This document shows, piece after piece, positions 18,254 through 26,241 of a stretch of DNA of 64,000 nt. The stretch lies in assembly GCF_020622355.1 (NCBI RefSeq), contig NZ_WHVL01000006.1, positions 235,793 to 299,792 of the forward strand, in the 5' to 3' direction. The translations under genes and the position numbers were made by a program. This DNA is from Vreelandella malpeensis. GTDB lineage: Bacteria; Pseudomonadota; Gammaproteobacteria; Pseudomonadales; Halomonadaceae. The notes under the pieces are model-generated. The model did not search any database. It was not told the DNA's origin and saw only the letters and a list, made by a program, of their open reading frames with translations. Positions within the stretch are counted from its first letter, which is position 1; each line of letters opens with the position of its first letter.

Positions 18254-19483
18254 ATGACTAACGAAACACCGCAAGACTCCTGGCCCAAGACGCTTCTGAC
18301 CGGGGCGCAGATGCTGTTCGTCGCCTTCGGCGCGCTGGTGCTGGTGCCACTGCTCACCGGGCTCGATCCGAGCGTGGCGCTGTTCACCGCCGGGATTGGT
18401 ACGCTGATCTTCCATGCGGTCACCAGGCAAAGCGTGCCGGTGTTTCTGGCCTCGTCCTTCGCGTTTATCGCGCCGATCCAGGGATCCATCGCAAGCTTCG
18501 GCATACCCGCGACGCTTGGCGGGCTGATGGCTTCGGGGCTGGTTTATACCGTTATCTCCCAAGCCGTGCGGCTGAAAGGAACCGGCTGGCTTCATCGGCT
18601 GCTGCCGCCGGTGGTGGTCGGGCCGGTGATCATGGTCATCGGCCTGGCGTTGGCGCCGGTCGCGGTCAGCATGGCGATAGGCGAGACCAGCGAGGGCATC
18701 AGCTACGGCCAGGCGATCTTCCTTTCGATGGCGAGTCTTCTGGTGACGCTGGTGCTCGCCGTGTTCGGGCGCGGGCTTCTGCGCCTGGTGCCGATCATCG
18801 GTGGCGTAGTGACCGGCTATGCACTGTCGCTGATCATGGGCGTGGTCGATTTCACTGCGGTGCGTGATGCCGCCTGGGTCTCCGTGCCCGCCTTCACCGC
18901 GCCCACCTTTCACTGGGCGGCGATTTTGTTCATGCTTCCCGTGGCCATCGCCCCGGCGGTAGAGCACATCGGCGACATGGTCGCCATCGGCTCGGTGACC
19001 CGCAAGAACTACCTGGAGAAGCCCGGCCTGCACCGCACGCTGCTGGGTGATGGCCTGGCCACCAGCGCAGCGGCGCTGTTCGGCGGCCCGCCCAACACCA
19101 CCTACTCGGAGGTGACCGGGGCGGTCACGCTGACTCGGGCGTTCAACCCCAAGTTCATGATCGTGGCTGCCGTGCTTGCCATCGTGCTGGCCTTCATCAG
19201 CAAGCTCGGCGCGCTGCTCCAGACCATCCCCGGTCCCGTGATGGGCGGCATCATGACGCTGCTGTTCGGCTCGATCGCCGTGGTCGGCATGAACACGCTG
19301 GTGCGCGCCGGACAGTCGCTGACCGCACCGCGCAACCTGGTGGTGGTGTCGCTGATCCTGGTGTTCGGCATTGGTGGCATGCAATTTGGGGAAGGCCAAT
19401 TCACCCTGCAGGGCGTGAGTCTTGCCGCCCTGGTGGGCATCGTCTTGAACTGGGTTCTACCTGCGGAGAAAGAGCTTGCCTGA
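18254..19483 (+). CDS. uraA: NCS2-family uracil permease (409 aa)
   Basis: Nucleobase:proton symporter with the 14-helix NCS2 fold. UraA-type segments: LTGAQMLFVAFGALVLVPLLTG, QSVPVFLASSFAFIAPI and, in the substrate-binding core, IAPAVEHIGDMVAIG with the key Glu and His, then GGPPNTTYSEVTGAV with the second Glu. Length is close to E. coli UraA (429 aa). Its stop overlaps the TTG start of mobB by 8 bases, so nucleobase import and molybdenum-cofactor genes seem to share one transcript here, an uncommon pairing. Confidence 0.93.
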   Translation: MTNETPQDSWPKTLLTGAQMLFVAFGALVLVPLLTGLDPSVALFTAGIGTLIFHAVTRQSVPVFLASSFAFIAPIQGSIASFGIPATLGGLMASGLVYTVISQAVRLKGTGWLHRLLPPVVVGPVIMVIGLALAPVAVSMAIGETSEGISYGQAIFLSMASLLVTLVLAVFGRGLLRLVPIIGGVVTGYALSLIMGVVDFTAVRDAAWVSVPAFTAPTFHWAAILFMLPVAIAPAVEHIGDMVAIGSVTRKNYLEKPGLHRTLLGDGLATSAAALFGGPPNTTYSEVTGAVTLTRAFNPKFMIVAAVLAIVLAFISKLGALLQTIPGPVMGGIMTLLFGSIAVVGMNTLVRAGQSLTAPRNLVVVSLILVFGIGGMQFGEGQFTLQGVSLAALVGIVLNWVLPAEKELA

Positions 19484-20048
19484 TACACGGACGAGCGTTG
19501 CCGTGGGGCCGATCGCCACGACGTTTCCCGTGCTGGGCGTGGCCGCCTGGAGCTCGACGGGCAAGACCACGCTGCTCGTCGAGCTGCTGCCGCGCCTGCG
19601 CGCGGCGGGGCTCGAGGTCGGGGTGATCAAGCACGCCCACCATGACTTCGATATCGACAAGCCGGGCAAGGACAGCTACCGGCTGCGCGAGGCCGGGGCC
19701 GCGCCGACGCTGGTCGCCTCCGCCAGACGTTACGCTCTGATGCAGGAAACGCCGAACCAGGACGAGCCGGATCTTGTCCATCTGTTGTCGCTGATGGAGC
19801 CCCACGCGCCGGATCTGGTGATCGTCGAAGGCTTCAAGCAGTGGCCGATTGCGAAGCTCGTGCTATATCGCGACGATATCGGCGACCCCGGCATCTTGGC
19901 TTGCGAGAACGTCCAGGCGGTCGCGCTCAAGGGCGCGGCACCGGATACGCTCGAGGCTTCGATTGTGCGGCTCGACCTTGATAACATCGACGCCATCGCG
20001 CACTGGATACTCCAGTGGTGCGCCGCGTTCCCCGACCACGAAAGGTAA
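19476..20048 (+). CDS. mobB: Molybdopterin-guanine dinucleotide biosynthesis adaptor MobB (190 aa)
   Basis: A P-loop GTPase that assists MobA in attaching GMP to molybdopterin. The Walker A region reads [19 protein letters not shown] (Ser-Ser variant ahead of GKT). It is followed by [26 protein letters not shown], a hallmark of MobB, and by [19 protein letters not shown]. The proposed start is TTG 19476 with GGAGA seven bases before. A GTG at 19502 is an alternative. Overlap with uraA suggests translational coupling. Confidence 0.92.
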   Translation: MPDTRTSVAVGPIATTFPVLGVAAWSSTGKTTLLVELLPRLRAAGLEVGVIKHAHHDFDIDKPGKDSYRLREAGAAPTLVASARRYALMQETPNQDEPDLVHLLSLMEPHAPDLVIVEGFKQWPIAKLVLYRDDIGDPGILACENVQAVALKGAAPDTLEASIVRLDLDNIDAIAHWILQWCAAFPDHER

Positions 20049-20052
20049 CGAT

Positions 20053-20847
20053 ATGCAGCTGACGCACCTCAATACGCATGGCGAAGCCAACATGGTGGAT
20101 ATCGGCAACAAGGACCCTTCCCATCGGGAAGCAGTGGCCTCGGGCCGCGTTCGCATGGCGCCGGCCACGCTCGAGCTTCTCGGCGCCGGCGAGCTGCCGA
20201 AGGGCGACGTGCTCGCGACGGCGCGCATCGCCGGTATTCAGGCCGCCAAGCGCACCGCCGAGCTGATACCTTTGTGCCACGCGCTGTCGTTGAGCAAGGT
20301 GAGCGTCGACTTCACCCTCGACCGCGATGCCGGCGTTGTCAAGGTCGAAGCGCTTTGTCGGCTGACCGGGCGTACCGGTGTCGAGATGGAAGCACTCACC
20401 GCCGTTTCCGTGGCGTGTCTGACGCTCTACGACATGTGCAAGGCGGTGGACAAGGAGATGGTCATCGAGGCTATCCAGCTTGAAAGCAAGCAGGGCGGCG
20501 TGCGCGGTGATTACCAGCGCACCCGGGCGCCGCTGGTCACCGGTGACGGAACGCCAGGCGAGGTCAGCCTGGGCGGGCGCTGCGAGCTCTCGCCCTGCGT
20601 CAAGGTGAAGTTTCTCGCCGAGCTGCGCGAGAGGGTCGGCATCAGCGAGCTGTCGCTATCGCTCGATCGGCTGCAAAGCCGCGACGTGGCCGGTCTCAAG
20701 GCAGCGCTAATCGCGCAGGATGCGAGCTTCGCGGTGCTCGAAGAGCAGCGTACGCTCTGCGCGATCAATCAGGTGATGGCCAACGATGCGGCGCTGATCA
20801 CCGACGAGGACGAAGTGGCGTTCTTTCCGCCGGTCACGGGAGGCTGA
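20053..20847 (+). CDS. MoaC-MoaD fusion: cPMP synthase joined to the molybdopterin synthase small subunit (264 aa)
   Basis: Residues 1-160 are collinear with E. coli Moa[46 protein letters not shown] and [17 protein letters not shown], which holds active-site residues for ring closure to cyclic pyranopterin monophosphate. A linker of about 25 residues leads without a stop into a complete MoaD of about 80 residues ([14 protein letters not shown] to [14 protein letters not shown]). The C-terminal Gly-Gly that is adenylated and thiocarboxylated is intact at the true C-terminus. moaE starts directly after the stop. Internal starts for a free MoaD exist (GTG in VKVKF) but have no good ribosome site. 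Separate moaC and moaD is the usual arrangement. Confidence 0.92.
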   Translation: MQLTHLNTHGEANMVDIGNKDPSHREAVASGRVRMAPATLELLGAGELPKGDVLATARIAGIQAAKRTAELIPLCHALSLSKVSVDFTLDRDAGVVKVEALCRLTGRTGVEMEALTAVSVACLTLYDMCKAVDKEMVIEAIQLESKQGGVRGDYQRTRAPLVTGDGTPGEVSLGGRCELSPCVKVKFLAELRERVGISELSLSLDRLQSRDVAGLKAALIAQDASFAVLEEQRTLCAINQVMANDAALITDEDEVAFFPPVTGG

Positions 20848-21309
20848 ATGAGCGATCCTCGTATTATCGTCACGGTTCAGGAAGCCGCCTTCGCCTTCGA
20901 CGAGGGGTACGCCGCACTGCTCGACAATCGCTGCGACATCGGCGCGGTGGTCGGCTTCACGGGGCTGGTGCGTGACTTCAACGAGGCACCGGAGGTCACA
21001 GCGCTGACGCTGGAGCACTATCCCGGCATGACCGAGCGCGCCCTTGGCGATATCGCCGCACAGGCCTGCGCGCGCTGGGCACTGACCGGCGTGGTGATCA
21101 TTCACCGGGTGGGGCGTCTTGTGCCGGGTGATCCGATCGTGCGGGTACTGGCCGCCAGCGCCCATCGCCGCGACGCTTTCGAGGGCTGCGACTTCATCAT
21201 GGACATTCTCAAGACTCGCGCGCCTTTCTGGAAGAAGGAGCACGCAACCCAAGGTGACTACTGGGTCAAGGAGCGCGAAAGCGACGCCGGCGACGCCGCA
21301 CGCTGGTGA
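20848..21309 (+). CDS. moaE: Molybdopterin synthase large subunit MoaE (153 aa)
   Basis: Catalytic subunit that inserts two sulfurs from thiocarboxylated MoaD into cPMP. Family signatures: GAVVGFTGLVRDFN, LTLEHYPGMTERAL, VVIIHRVGRLVPGDPIVRVLAASAHR and the C-terminal catalytic MDILKTRAPFWKKEH with active-site Lys residues. Length matches E. coli MoaE (150 aa). The ATG directly abuts the moaCD stop, so the two partners are made together. Confidence 0.95.
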   Translation: MSDPRIIVTVQEAAFAFDEGYAALLDNRCDIGAVVGFTGLVRDFNEAPEVTALTLEHYPGMTERALGDIAAQACARWALTGVVIIHRVGRLVPGDPIVRVLAASAHRRDAFEGCDFIMDILKTRAPFWKKEHATQGDYWVKERESDAGDAARW

Positions 21310-21319
21310 GGCGAGTGAT

Positions 21320-22990
21320 CTAGGCGTTGAAGGGCGATTCCGTCGCCATGATCTGCAGGTGAACGTCCGGCAGGTGGCGGCAGTGGTCGTCGAGCCAGCT
21401 CAGCATGCGCGGGGTGAGAGCTTCTCGAAGCTCCGTCAGGGTGTCCGCCTCGATCTCCTCGAGGCGCTCGTCGAGCCAGTCGCTGAAGCTTTCCTCGTCG
21501 ATCGGGCTGGAGTGGCTTGAGTCCAGCATCAGCCGGCCGATACGCTGCCAGCCGGTGTCGGTGGCGTACACCGGCAGTGCCAGAAAGAGCGTTCCCCGGC
21601 GCGGCGCATCACTCTCGCGCGTCCCCAGCCCTGGATGGGCCACCACGCTGTTCTGGTCCACCACGTGAGGGTGCTGGGGGTAGCGCGCTTCAAGCCGCAG
21701 GCCTTCCTGGTCGAGCGTCAGCAGGTCGCCGTTGACCGGTGCCAGGGGCGCTTTTATACCGAGTTCCTCGGCGAGCGCCTGATGGGCCTGCTGGTGGATC
21801 ATCTCGCCGTGCACCGGCAGGAGCAGGCGCGGACGAACCCAGCGGTAAAGGGTCTTGAGCTCCTCCTGGGCGGGGTGGCCGGTGGCGTGCAGCTCCGGGT
21901 GATTGGTCTCGTCGAACAGCGTCACGCCGAGCTGGGCGAGGCGCTTCTTGAGCGAAGCGATCGGCCGTTCGTTGCCGGGAATCGCCTTGGCGGAGAAAAT
22001 GACGGTATCGCCGGGCTCGAGATCCAGAAAGGGGTGGCGACGCTGGGCCAGGCGCTGAAGCGCCGCGCGCGGCTCGCCCTGGCTTCCGGTAGCGATCACC
22101 ACTACCTCGTTGGCCGGCAGGTAACCGAGATCCTGGGCCGGCACCAGTGCCGGGAAGTCGTCCAGGTAGCCAAGTCCGCGCGCCACGCTCACCATGCGCT
22201 CCATCGAGCGCCCCATCAGGCTCACTCGGCGCCCGTTTCGAGCCGCCGCCTGGCCGATCGCCAATACCCGCGCCAGGTTGCTGGCAAAGCAGGAAACCAC
22301 CACGCGCCCCTCGCACTCCTTGAGCGTCTGTTCCAGGGCCTTGGCCACCGCGCCTTCGCTGCCGGCGCTGCCGGGCAGCGGCGCGTTGGTGGAGTCGCCC
22401 ACCAACAGGTCGATCGGCGCGAGCGCCTGAAAGTGGCTCGGATCGACGCAGGGGCCGATCAATGGCGCCGGATCGAGTTTCCAGTCGCCGGTATGCAGCA
22501 CCCGATAGTCGCCAGCCTGCATCATGATCGCGCAGCTCTCGGGAATCGAGTGGGTCATCAGCAGGTAGCGCAGCGTGAACGGGCCTTCCTTGAGCGCCTC
22601 GCCCGGCTCGATCACGCGAATCGCCGCGCTCGAGAGGCTATGTTCGGCGAACTTGTGGCGCAGAAGTCCCGCCGCCAGGGGCGTGGCGTAGATCGGGCAC
22701 TGCCACTTGGGCCATAGCCAGGCAACCGCGCCGATATGGTCCTCGTGGCCGTGGGTGATGAACAGCGCCTTGGGAGCGATCGCGAGTTCTTCTAGCGTTC
22801 GGGTGTTGGGCACCTGGAGTGGCGCGCTTGGCAGGTCCTGGCGAATCATCATGCCGCAATCGATGGCGATCCAGTGATCGCCATGGCCATAAAGCGTCAG
22901 GTTCATTCCTATTTCGCCGCAGCCACCCAGCGGCAGAATGCGCAAGGGTGGGCGGCGACGGGGACGAAGTTGAACGCGTGATGGATCCAT
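21320..22990 (-). CDS. Ribonuclease J-type metallo-beta-lactamase/beta-CASP nuclease (556 aa)
   Basis: MBL-fold N-terminus: LRILPLGGCGEIGMNLTLYG, metal motif FITHGHEDHIGAV, HTGDWKLDPAP and LVGDSTNA (later metal Asp). The beta-CASP insertion follows (VVVSCFASNLARVLAIGQAA). The return to MBL includes VVIATGSQGEPRAALQRLA, VIFSAKAIPGNE and LLPVHGEMIHQQAHQALAEELG. The C-terminal 100 residues are the RNase J tail. Length is normal (about 550). RNase J acts as 5' exo- and endoribonuclease in Firmicutes, Actinobacteria and Alphaproteobacteria. It is much less usual in gammaproteobacteria that rely on RNase E. The start ATG 22990 is well conserved. Confidence 0.93.
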   Translation of the reverse strand: MDPSRVQLRPRRRPPLRILPLGGCGEIGMNLTLYGHGDHWIAIDCGMMIRQDLPSAPLQVPNTRTLEELAIAPKALFITHGHEDHIGAVAWLWPKWQCPIYATPLAAGLLRHKFAEHSLSSAAIRVIEPGEALKEGPFTLRYLLMTHSIPESCAIMMQAGDYRVLHTGDWKLDPAPLIGPCVDPSHFQALAPIDLLVGDSTNAPLPGSAGSEGAVAKALEQTLKECEGRVVVSCFASNLARVLAIGQAAARNGRRVSLMGRSMERMVSVARGLGYLDDFPALVPAQDLGYLPANEVVVIATGSQGEPRAALQRLAQRRHPFLDLEPGDTVIFSAKAIPGNERPIASLKKRLAQLGVTLFDETNHPELHATGHPAQEELKTLYRWVRPRLLLPVHGEMIHQQAHQALAEELGIKAPLAPVNGDLLTLDQEGLRLEARYPQHPHVVDQNSVVAHPGLGTRESDAPRRGTLFLALPVYATDTGWQRIGRLMLDSSHSSPIDEESFSDWLDERLEEIEADTLTELREALTPRMLSWLDDHCRHLPDVHLQIMATESPFNA

Positions 22991-23166
22991 TGATTTTGAA
23001 CAGCCTGAAAAGTAAGACTTTAACTATACGGTGTGCGGAGGCGGCTAACAATGATCGCAATGCCTCGGATCAAAGCTTGCGCTACACTAGCGACCTTGCC
23101 GGGTAGAGCGCTGGCAGGCCTGACAGCGGGCCATGTTTCTAGAGTGCATTCACGTAGAGTCTATTT

Positions 23167-24021
23167 ATGTCACATTATTACCGTCTAGTGGTTTCCTGCC
23201 CCGATCAGGTGGGCATCGTCGCCCGCGTTTCGAGCTTCATCGCCCAGCACGGTGGCTCCATCACCGAAGCGAGCCAGCATTCGGACCTGCAGACCGGGCG
23301 CTTCTTCATGCGCTACGAGATTCTCGCCGACTCCATCGGCATGAGCGCAGGCGAACTTGAAGAGGCGTTCGCACCGATCGCCGCCACCTTCGACATGCAG
23401 TGGGCGCTGGTGGATACCCAGAAGCGGCGCAACGTGGTGATCATGGTCTCCCGGGAGTCGCACTGCCTGGTGGATCTTCTTTACCGCTGGCAGGCTGGCG
23501 AGCTCGACTGCAACATCGTTGGTATCATCTCGAACCACCCGGACATGCGCGCGCTTTCCGAGTGGTACGAGATTCCCTATTTCCATATCGCCGTGGATCC
23601 GACCAACAAGCAAGCCTCCTTCGATGCCGTTCAGGCGCAGATCGAGGCGCTCGACGCGGATTGCATCGTGCTCGCCCGCTACATGCAGATCCTGCCGCCG
23701 GCGCTTTGCGAGCACTATGCCGGGCAGATCATCAACATCCATCACAGTTTCCTGCCGTCCTTCGCCGGGGCCAAACCGTACCACCAGGCCTACGCCCGGG
23801 GTGTGAAGCTGATCGGCGCGACGTGTCATTACGTGACCGAAGAGCTCGACGCCGGGCCGATCATCGAGCAGGACATTCACCGCGTGAGCCACTGCCATAC
23901 GCCGGCGGATCTGGTGCGTTTCGGCCGCGACGTGGAAAAGTCGGTGCTGGCCCGCGGGCTTCGCTGGCATCTCGAGGATCGGGTGCTGATCGATGGCAAC
24001 AAGACCGTGGTGTTCGGTTGA
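23167..24021 (+). CDS. purU: Formyltetrahydrofolate deformylase (284 aa)
   Basis: Hydrolyses 10-formyl-THF to THF and formate, supplying formate to PurT and balancing one-carbon pools. An N-terminal ACT domain (residues about 5-80, starting YRLVVSCPDQVGIVARVSSF) is followed by a formyltransferase domain with VIMVSRESHCLVDLLYRW, IVGIISNHPDM, LARYMQILPPALC, and the catalytic INIHHSFLPSFAGAKPYHQA and CHYVTEELDAGPIIEQ (Asn-His-Asp). The PurU-specific HHSFLPSF replaces the HPSLLP of PurN. Start ATG 23167 with a weak ribosome site. It is monocistronic. Confidence 0.95.
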   Translation: MSHYYRLVVSCPDQVGIVARVSSFIAQHGGSITEASQHSDLQTGRFFMRYEILADSIGMSAGELEEAFAPIAATFDMQWALVDTQKRRNVVIMVSRESHCLVDLLYRWQAGELDCNIVGIISNHPDMRALSEWYEIPYFHIAVDPTNKQASFDAVQAQIEALDADCIVLARYMQILPPALCEHYAGQIINIHHSFLPSFAGAKPYHQAYARGVKLIGATCHYVTEELDAGPIIEQDIHRVSHCHTPADLVRFGRDVEKSVLARGLRWHLEDRVLIDGNKTVVFG

Positions 24022-24031
24022 GAGAAACGAA

Positions 24032-24056
24032 AACGGGGCGAAACGCCCCGTTCTTG
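24032..24056. terminator. Terminator between purU and lexA
   Basis: AACGGGGCG - AAA - CGCCCCGTT (24032-24052) followed by TCTTG. The symmetric hairpin sits between convergent genes and probably serves at least purU. Confidence 0.8.
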
Positions 24057-24087
24057 ATTGCAAACGTCGGCCGAAGGCCGAGACTTC

Positions 24088-24762
24088 CTAGCCCAGCGCC
24101 TGTCCGCTGCCGCCGCGAATCACTCCGACGCCGACCCCTTCGATATCGAGCTGCTGAGTGCGCAGGTCGATTTCGATGGGGGCGAAATCGCTGTTCTCCG
24201 CCAGCAGCGTCACCTGATGGCCGTCGCGCTTGAAGCGCTTGACGGTCACTTCGTCCTCGAGGCGCGCCACTACGATCTGGCCATCGCGCACCCGCTCGGT
24301 GCGGTGCACGGCGAGCAGGTCGCCTTCCAGAATGCCGATGTCCTTCATCGAAAGCCCGCGCACGCGCAGCAGGTAGTCGGCCTTGGGCGTGAAGTACTCT
24401 GCCGGCAGCGGGCAATAGCGATCGATGTGCTCCGCAGCGAGAATGGGGCTGCCTGCCGCGACTTCACCGATGATCGGAAGTCCGCTGGTGCCGGTGTCCG
24501 TTGAATCGTTGGCGGCCGGGGCGGTGTCCGGTGCATCGGCGCCTTCCTGATTGGGCAGGCGGATGCCGCGCGAGGTGTGGCGAATGATGCGGATCGCTCC
24601 CTTGCGCTCGAGCGCGCGCAGGTGCTCCTCGGCGGCATTGGGAGAGCGAAACCCGAGTGCCTTGGCGATTTCCGCACGCGTCGGCGGGTAGCCGTAGTCG
24701 TTCATGGTCTTGACGATAAAGTCGAACACGTGCTGCTGACGAACGGTAAGCGGGCGTGACAT
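24088..24762 (-). CDS. lexA: SOS repressor LexA (224 aa)
   Basis: Represses DNA-damage genes and self-cleaves when stimulated by RecA filaments. The N-terminal winged helix spans residues 1-70 ([44 protein letters not shown]). A linker is followed by the cleavage site Ala103-Gly104 in [10 protein letters not shown]. The Ser-Lys dyad is Ser138 ([11 protein letters not shown]) and Lys175 ([12 protein letters not shown]), with the same 37-residue spacing as E. coli. The residue before Ser is Leu rather than the usual Met or Asp, a mild variant. The linker is longer than in E. coli LexA (202 aa). An SOS-like box lies 50 bases upstream. psrA is divergent, as in Pseudomonas. Confidence 0.96.
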   Translation of the reverse strand: MSRPLTVRQQHVFDFIVKTMNDYGYPPTRAEIAKALGFRSPNAAEEHLRALERKGAIRIIRHTSRGIRLPNQEGADAPDTAPAANDSTDTGTSGLPIIGEVAAGSPILAAEHIDRYCPLPAEYFTPKADYLLRVRGLSMKDIGILEGDLLAVHRTERVRDGQIVVARLEDEVTVKRFKRDGHQVTLLAENSDFAPIEIDLRTQQLDIEGVGVGVIRGGSGQALG

Positions 24763-24811
24763 GGCGCACTCCAGGGTAAACGGGTAACTAAAAAGGTGAC
24801 CGGTAGAACAT

Positions 24812-24827
24812 GTGTTTAAGTATACAG
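24812..24827. promoter_or_regulatory. SOS-box-like site upstream of lexA
   Basis: Read on the lexA strand it is CTGT-ATACTTAA-ACAC, against the gammaproteobacterial LexA consensus CTGT-N8-ACAG: one mismatch at the last base and an AT-rich core. It begins 50 bases before the lexA ATG, fitting autorepression. Confidence 0.7.
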
Positions 24828-24970
24828 TATGTCTCTGTGTCCAGTATATGACCCAAGCCCCGGTTTATAAAGCGCGCGCTGGCTTTCTCGAGCCAGGCCC
24901 CGTCGTTTTGGCGATTGAGCCCTGAACGTGAATGGCCTACTATGCCGCGATGCTTTATGCCGCGATGTTT

Positions 24971-24985
24971 GAAACACTCGTTTTC
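24971..24985. promoter_or_regulatory. Putative PsrA operator before psrA
   Basis: GAAAC-ACTC-GTTTTC matches the (G/C)AAAC-N2-4-GTTT(G/C) pattern reported for Pseudomonas PsrA apart from one extra T. It lies 11 bases ahead of the psrA start, where a bound repressor would block its own gene. Confidence 0.55.
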
Positions 24986-24996
24986 TGGAGGATGTC

Positions 24997-25674
24997 ATGG
25001 CGCAGTCAGATACGGTCACGCGTATCCTCGATACCGCAGAGGTGCTGTTCGCCGAGCGTGGCTTCGCCGAAACCTCGCTGCGCAACATTACCAGCAAGGC
25101 GCGGGTGAACCTGGCCGCCGTGAACTATCACTTCGGGTCGAAGAAGGCGCTGATCCAGGCCGTGTTCGCTCGCTATCTCGATCCGTTCAGCGAGCGCTTC
25201 CACGAGGCGCTCGACGAGCTGCAGGCGCGTCATGGCGAGCAGCAGATTCCCCTCGAGGTGCTGCTCGAGACCATGGCGACCACGGTGCTGACGGTGCCCG
25301 CCGAGCGCAACAGCCTCAAGGTCTTCATGCGCCTTTTGGGGCTTGCCTACAGCCAGGCCCAAGGGCACCTGCGCCGCTACATTCATGAGCAGTACGGCGA
25401 TGTATTCACTCGTTTCGTCGAGCTGGTGCGCCAGGCAACGCCCGGGCTTCCCGATGCCGAACGCTTCTGGCGGCTGCACTTCATGCTAGGCACGGTGATC
25501 TTCACGCTTTCCGGGCTCGATGCGCTGCGCGATATCGCCGACAAGGAGTACGGCGAGCAGGTATCGATACGCGATCTCGTGCGCCGCCTGCGCCCGGTGG
25601 TGGTCGCCGCCATGCACGCGCCGCTGCCCGCCACCCTGGAGGAGCCTTCCCATGTCCACCCCGAAGCTGGCTGA
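24997..25674 (+). CDS. psrA: TetR-family regulator PsrA (225 aa)
   Basis: The N-terminal helix-turn-helix (residues about 5-50) is close to Pseudomonas PsrA: MAQSDTVTRILDTAEVLFAE, then TSLRNITSKARVNLAAVNYH and FGSKKALIQAVF. The C-terminal ligand domain (residues about 60-210) is helical. In Pseudomonas, PsrA binds long-chain fatty acids, derepresses beta-oxidation genes and influences rpoS. Here the neighbours lexA (divergent), nagZ and hpt (downstream) match the Pseudomonas gene order, which strengthens orthology. The last 23 bases overlap the L,D-transpeptidase start. Confidence 0.9.
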   Translation: MAQSDTVTRILDTAEVLFAERGFAETSLRNITSKARVNLAAVNYHFGSKKALIQAVFARYLDPFSERFHEALDELQARHGEQQIPLEVLLETMATTVLTVPAERNSLKVFMRLLGLAYSQAQGHLRRYIHEQYGDVFTRFVELVRQATPGLPDAERFWRLHFMLGTVIFTLSGLDALRDIADKEYGEQVSIRDLVRRLRPVVVAAMHAPLPATLEEPSHVHPEAG

Positions 25675-26182
25675 GCTGCCTCCGGTGGAGGGCGCCTGGG
25701 TCGAGATTGACTGCCAGTCGCAGCAGCTGCGCCTTTGGCAGGGGCGAAGTGTAGTTCACGAATGCGCCATCTCCACCGGCGTCAACGGCGTCGGCGAGGA
25801 GGAGGGGAGCGGGCGCACTCCGCGCGGCTGGCACTACGTGCGCGCCGCCATCGGCGAAGGCCTGCCGGAGAACGCGGTATTTCGCGGGCGGCGCTTCACC
25901 GGTGAAGTCTTCACTCCGATGCTTGCCAAAGCGCATCCGGAGCGTGACTGGATTCTTACCCGCATCCTGTGGCTCTGCGGGCTCGAGCGGGGCGTCAACC
26001 GCGGCGGGCGCGTCGATTCCCAGCGCCGCTACATCTACCTGCACGGTACGCCGCCGGATGAGCCGATGGGCGTCGCCGCCTCACACGGCTGCATTCGGGT
26101 ACGCAACGCTGACCTCTTGACGCTGTTCGCCGCCGCGCCCCCCGGTACGCCGGTCTGGCTTCACGGCGAGAGCCTGGCGTGA
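25652..26182 (+). CDS. L,D-transpeptidase (YkuD domain) without a visible signal peptide (176 aa)
   Basis: Residues about 14-172 form one YkuD catalytic domain. The catalytic motif HGTPPDEPMGVAASHGCIRV holds the essential His, Ser-His-Gly-Cys and Arg. The N-terminus (MSTPKLAELPPVEGAWVEID) is polar with no signal peptide or membrane helix, yet substrates of this family are in periplasmic peptidoglycan or in recycled muropeptides. ATG 25652 has GGAGGAG upstream and overlaps psrA. nagZ, a peptidoglycan recycling enzyme, lies 59 bases downstream. A cytoplasmic role on recycled peptides is an inference. Confidence 0.88.
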   Translation: MSTPKLAELPPVEGAWVEIDCQSQQLRLWQGRSVVHECAISTGVNGVGEEEGSGRTPRGWHYVRAAIGEGLPENAVFRGRRFTGEVFTPMLAKAHPERDWILTRILWLCGLERGVNRGGRVDSQRRYIYLHGTPPDEPMGVAASHGCIRVRNADLLTLFAAAPPGTPVWLHGESLA

Positions 26183-26241
26183 TGGCGGATTTTGCCTGAG
26201 CGCGCCGATCGACTAGAATTGGCGCCCGTTTCGTTGGATCT

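Noticed and set aside
17198..19399. A 733-codon minus-strand open frame opposite upp and uraA
   Set aside because: It lies antisense to well-recognised genes and its translation is rich in His, Gln and Arg with no domain pattern, the usual product of reading high-GC codons on the opposite strand.
20053..20847. Frameshift explaining the MoaC-MoaD joining
   Set aside because: The frame is continuous, both halves are intact, and no coding signal was broken. A lost stop cannot be excluded and is listed in the findings.
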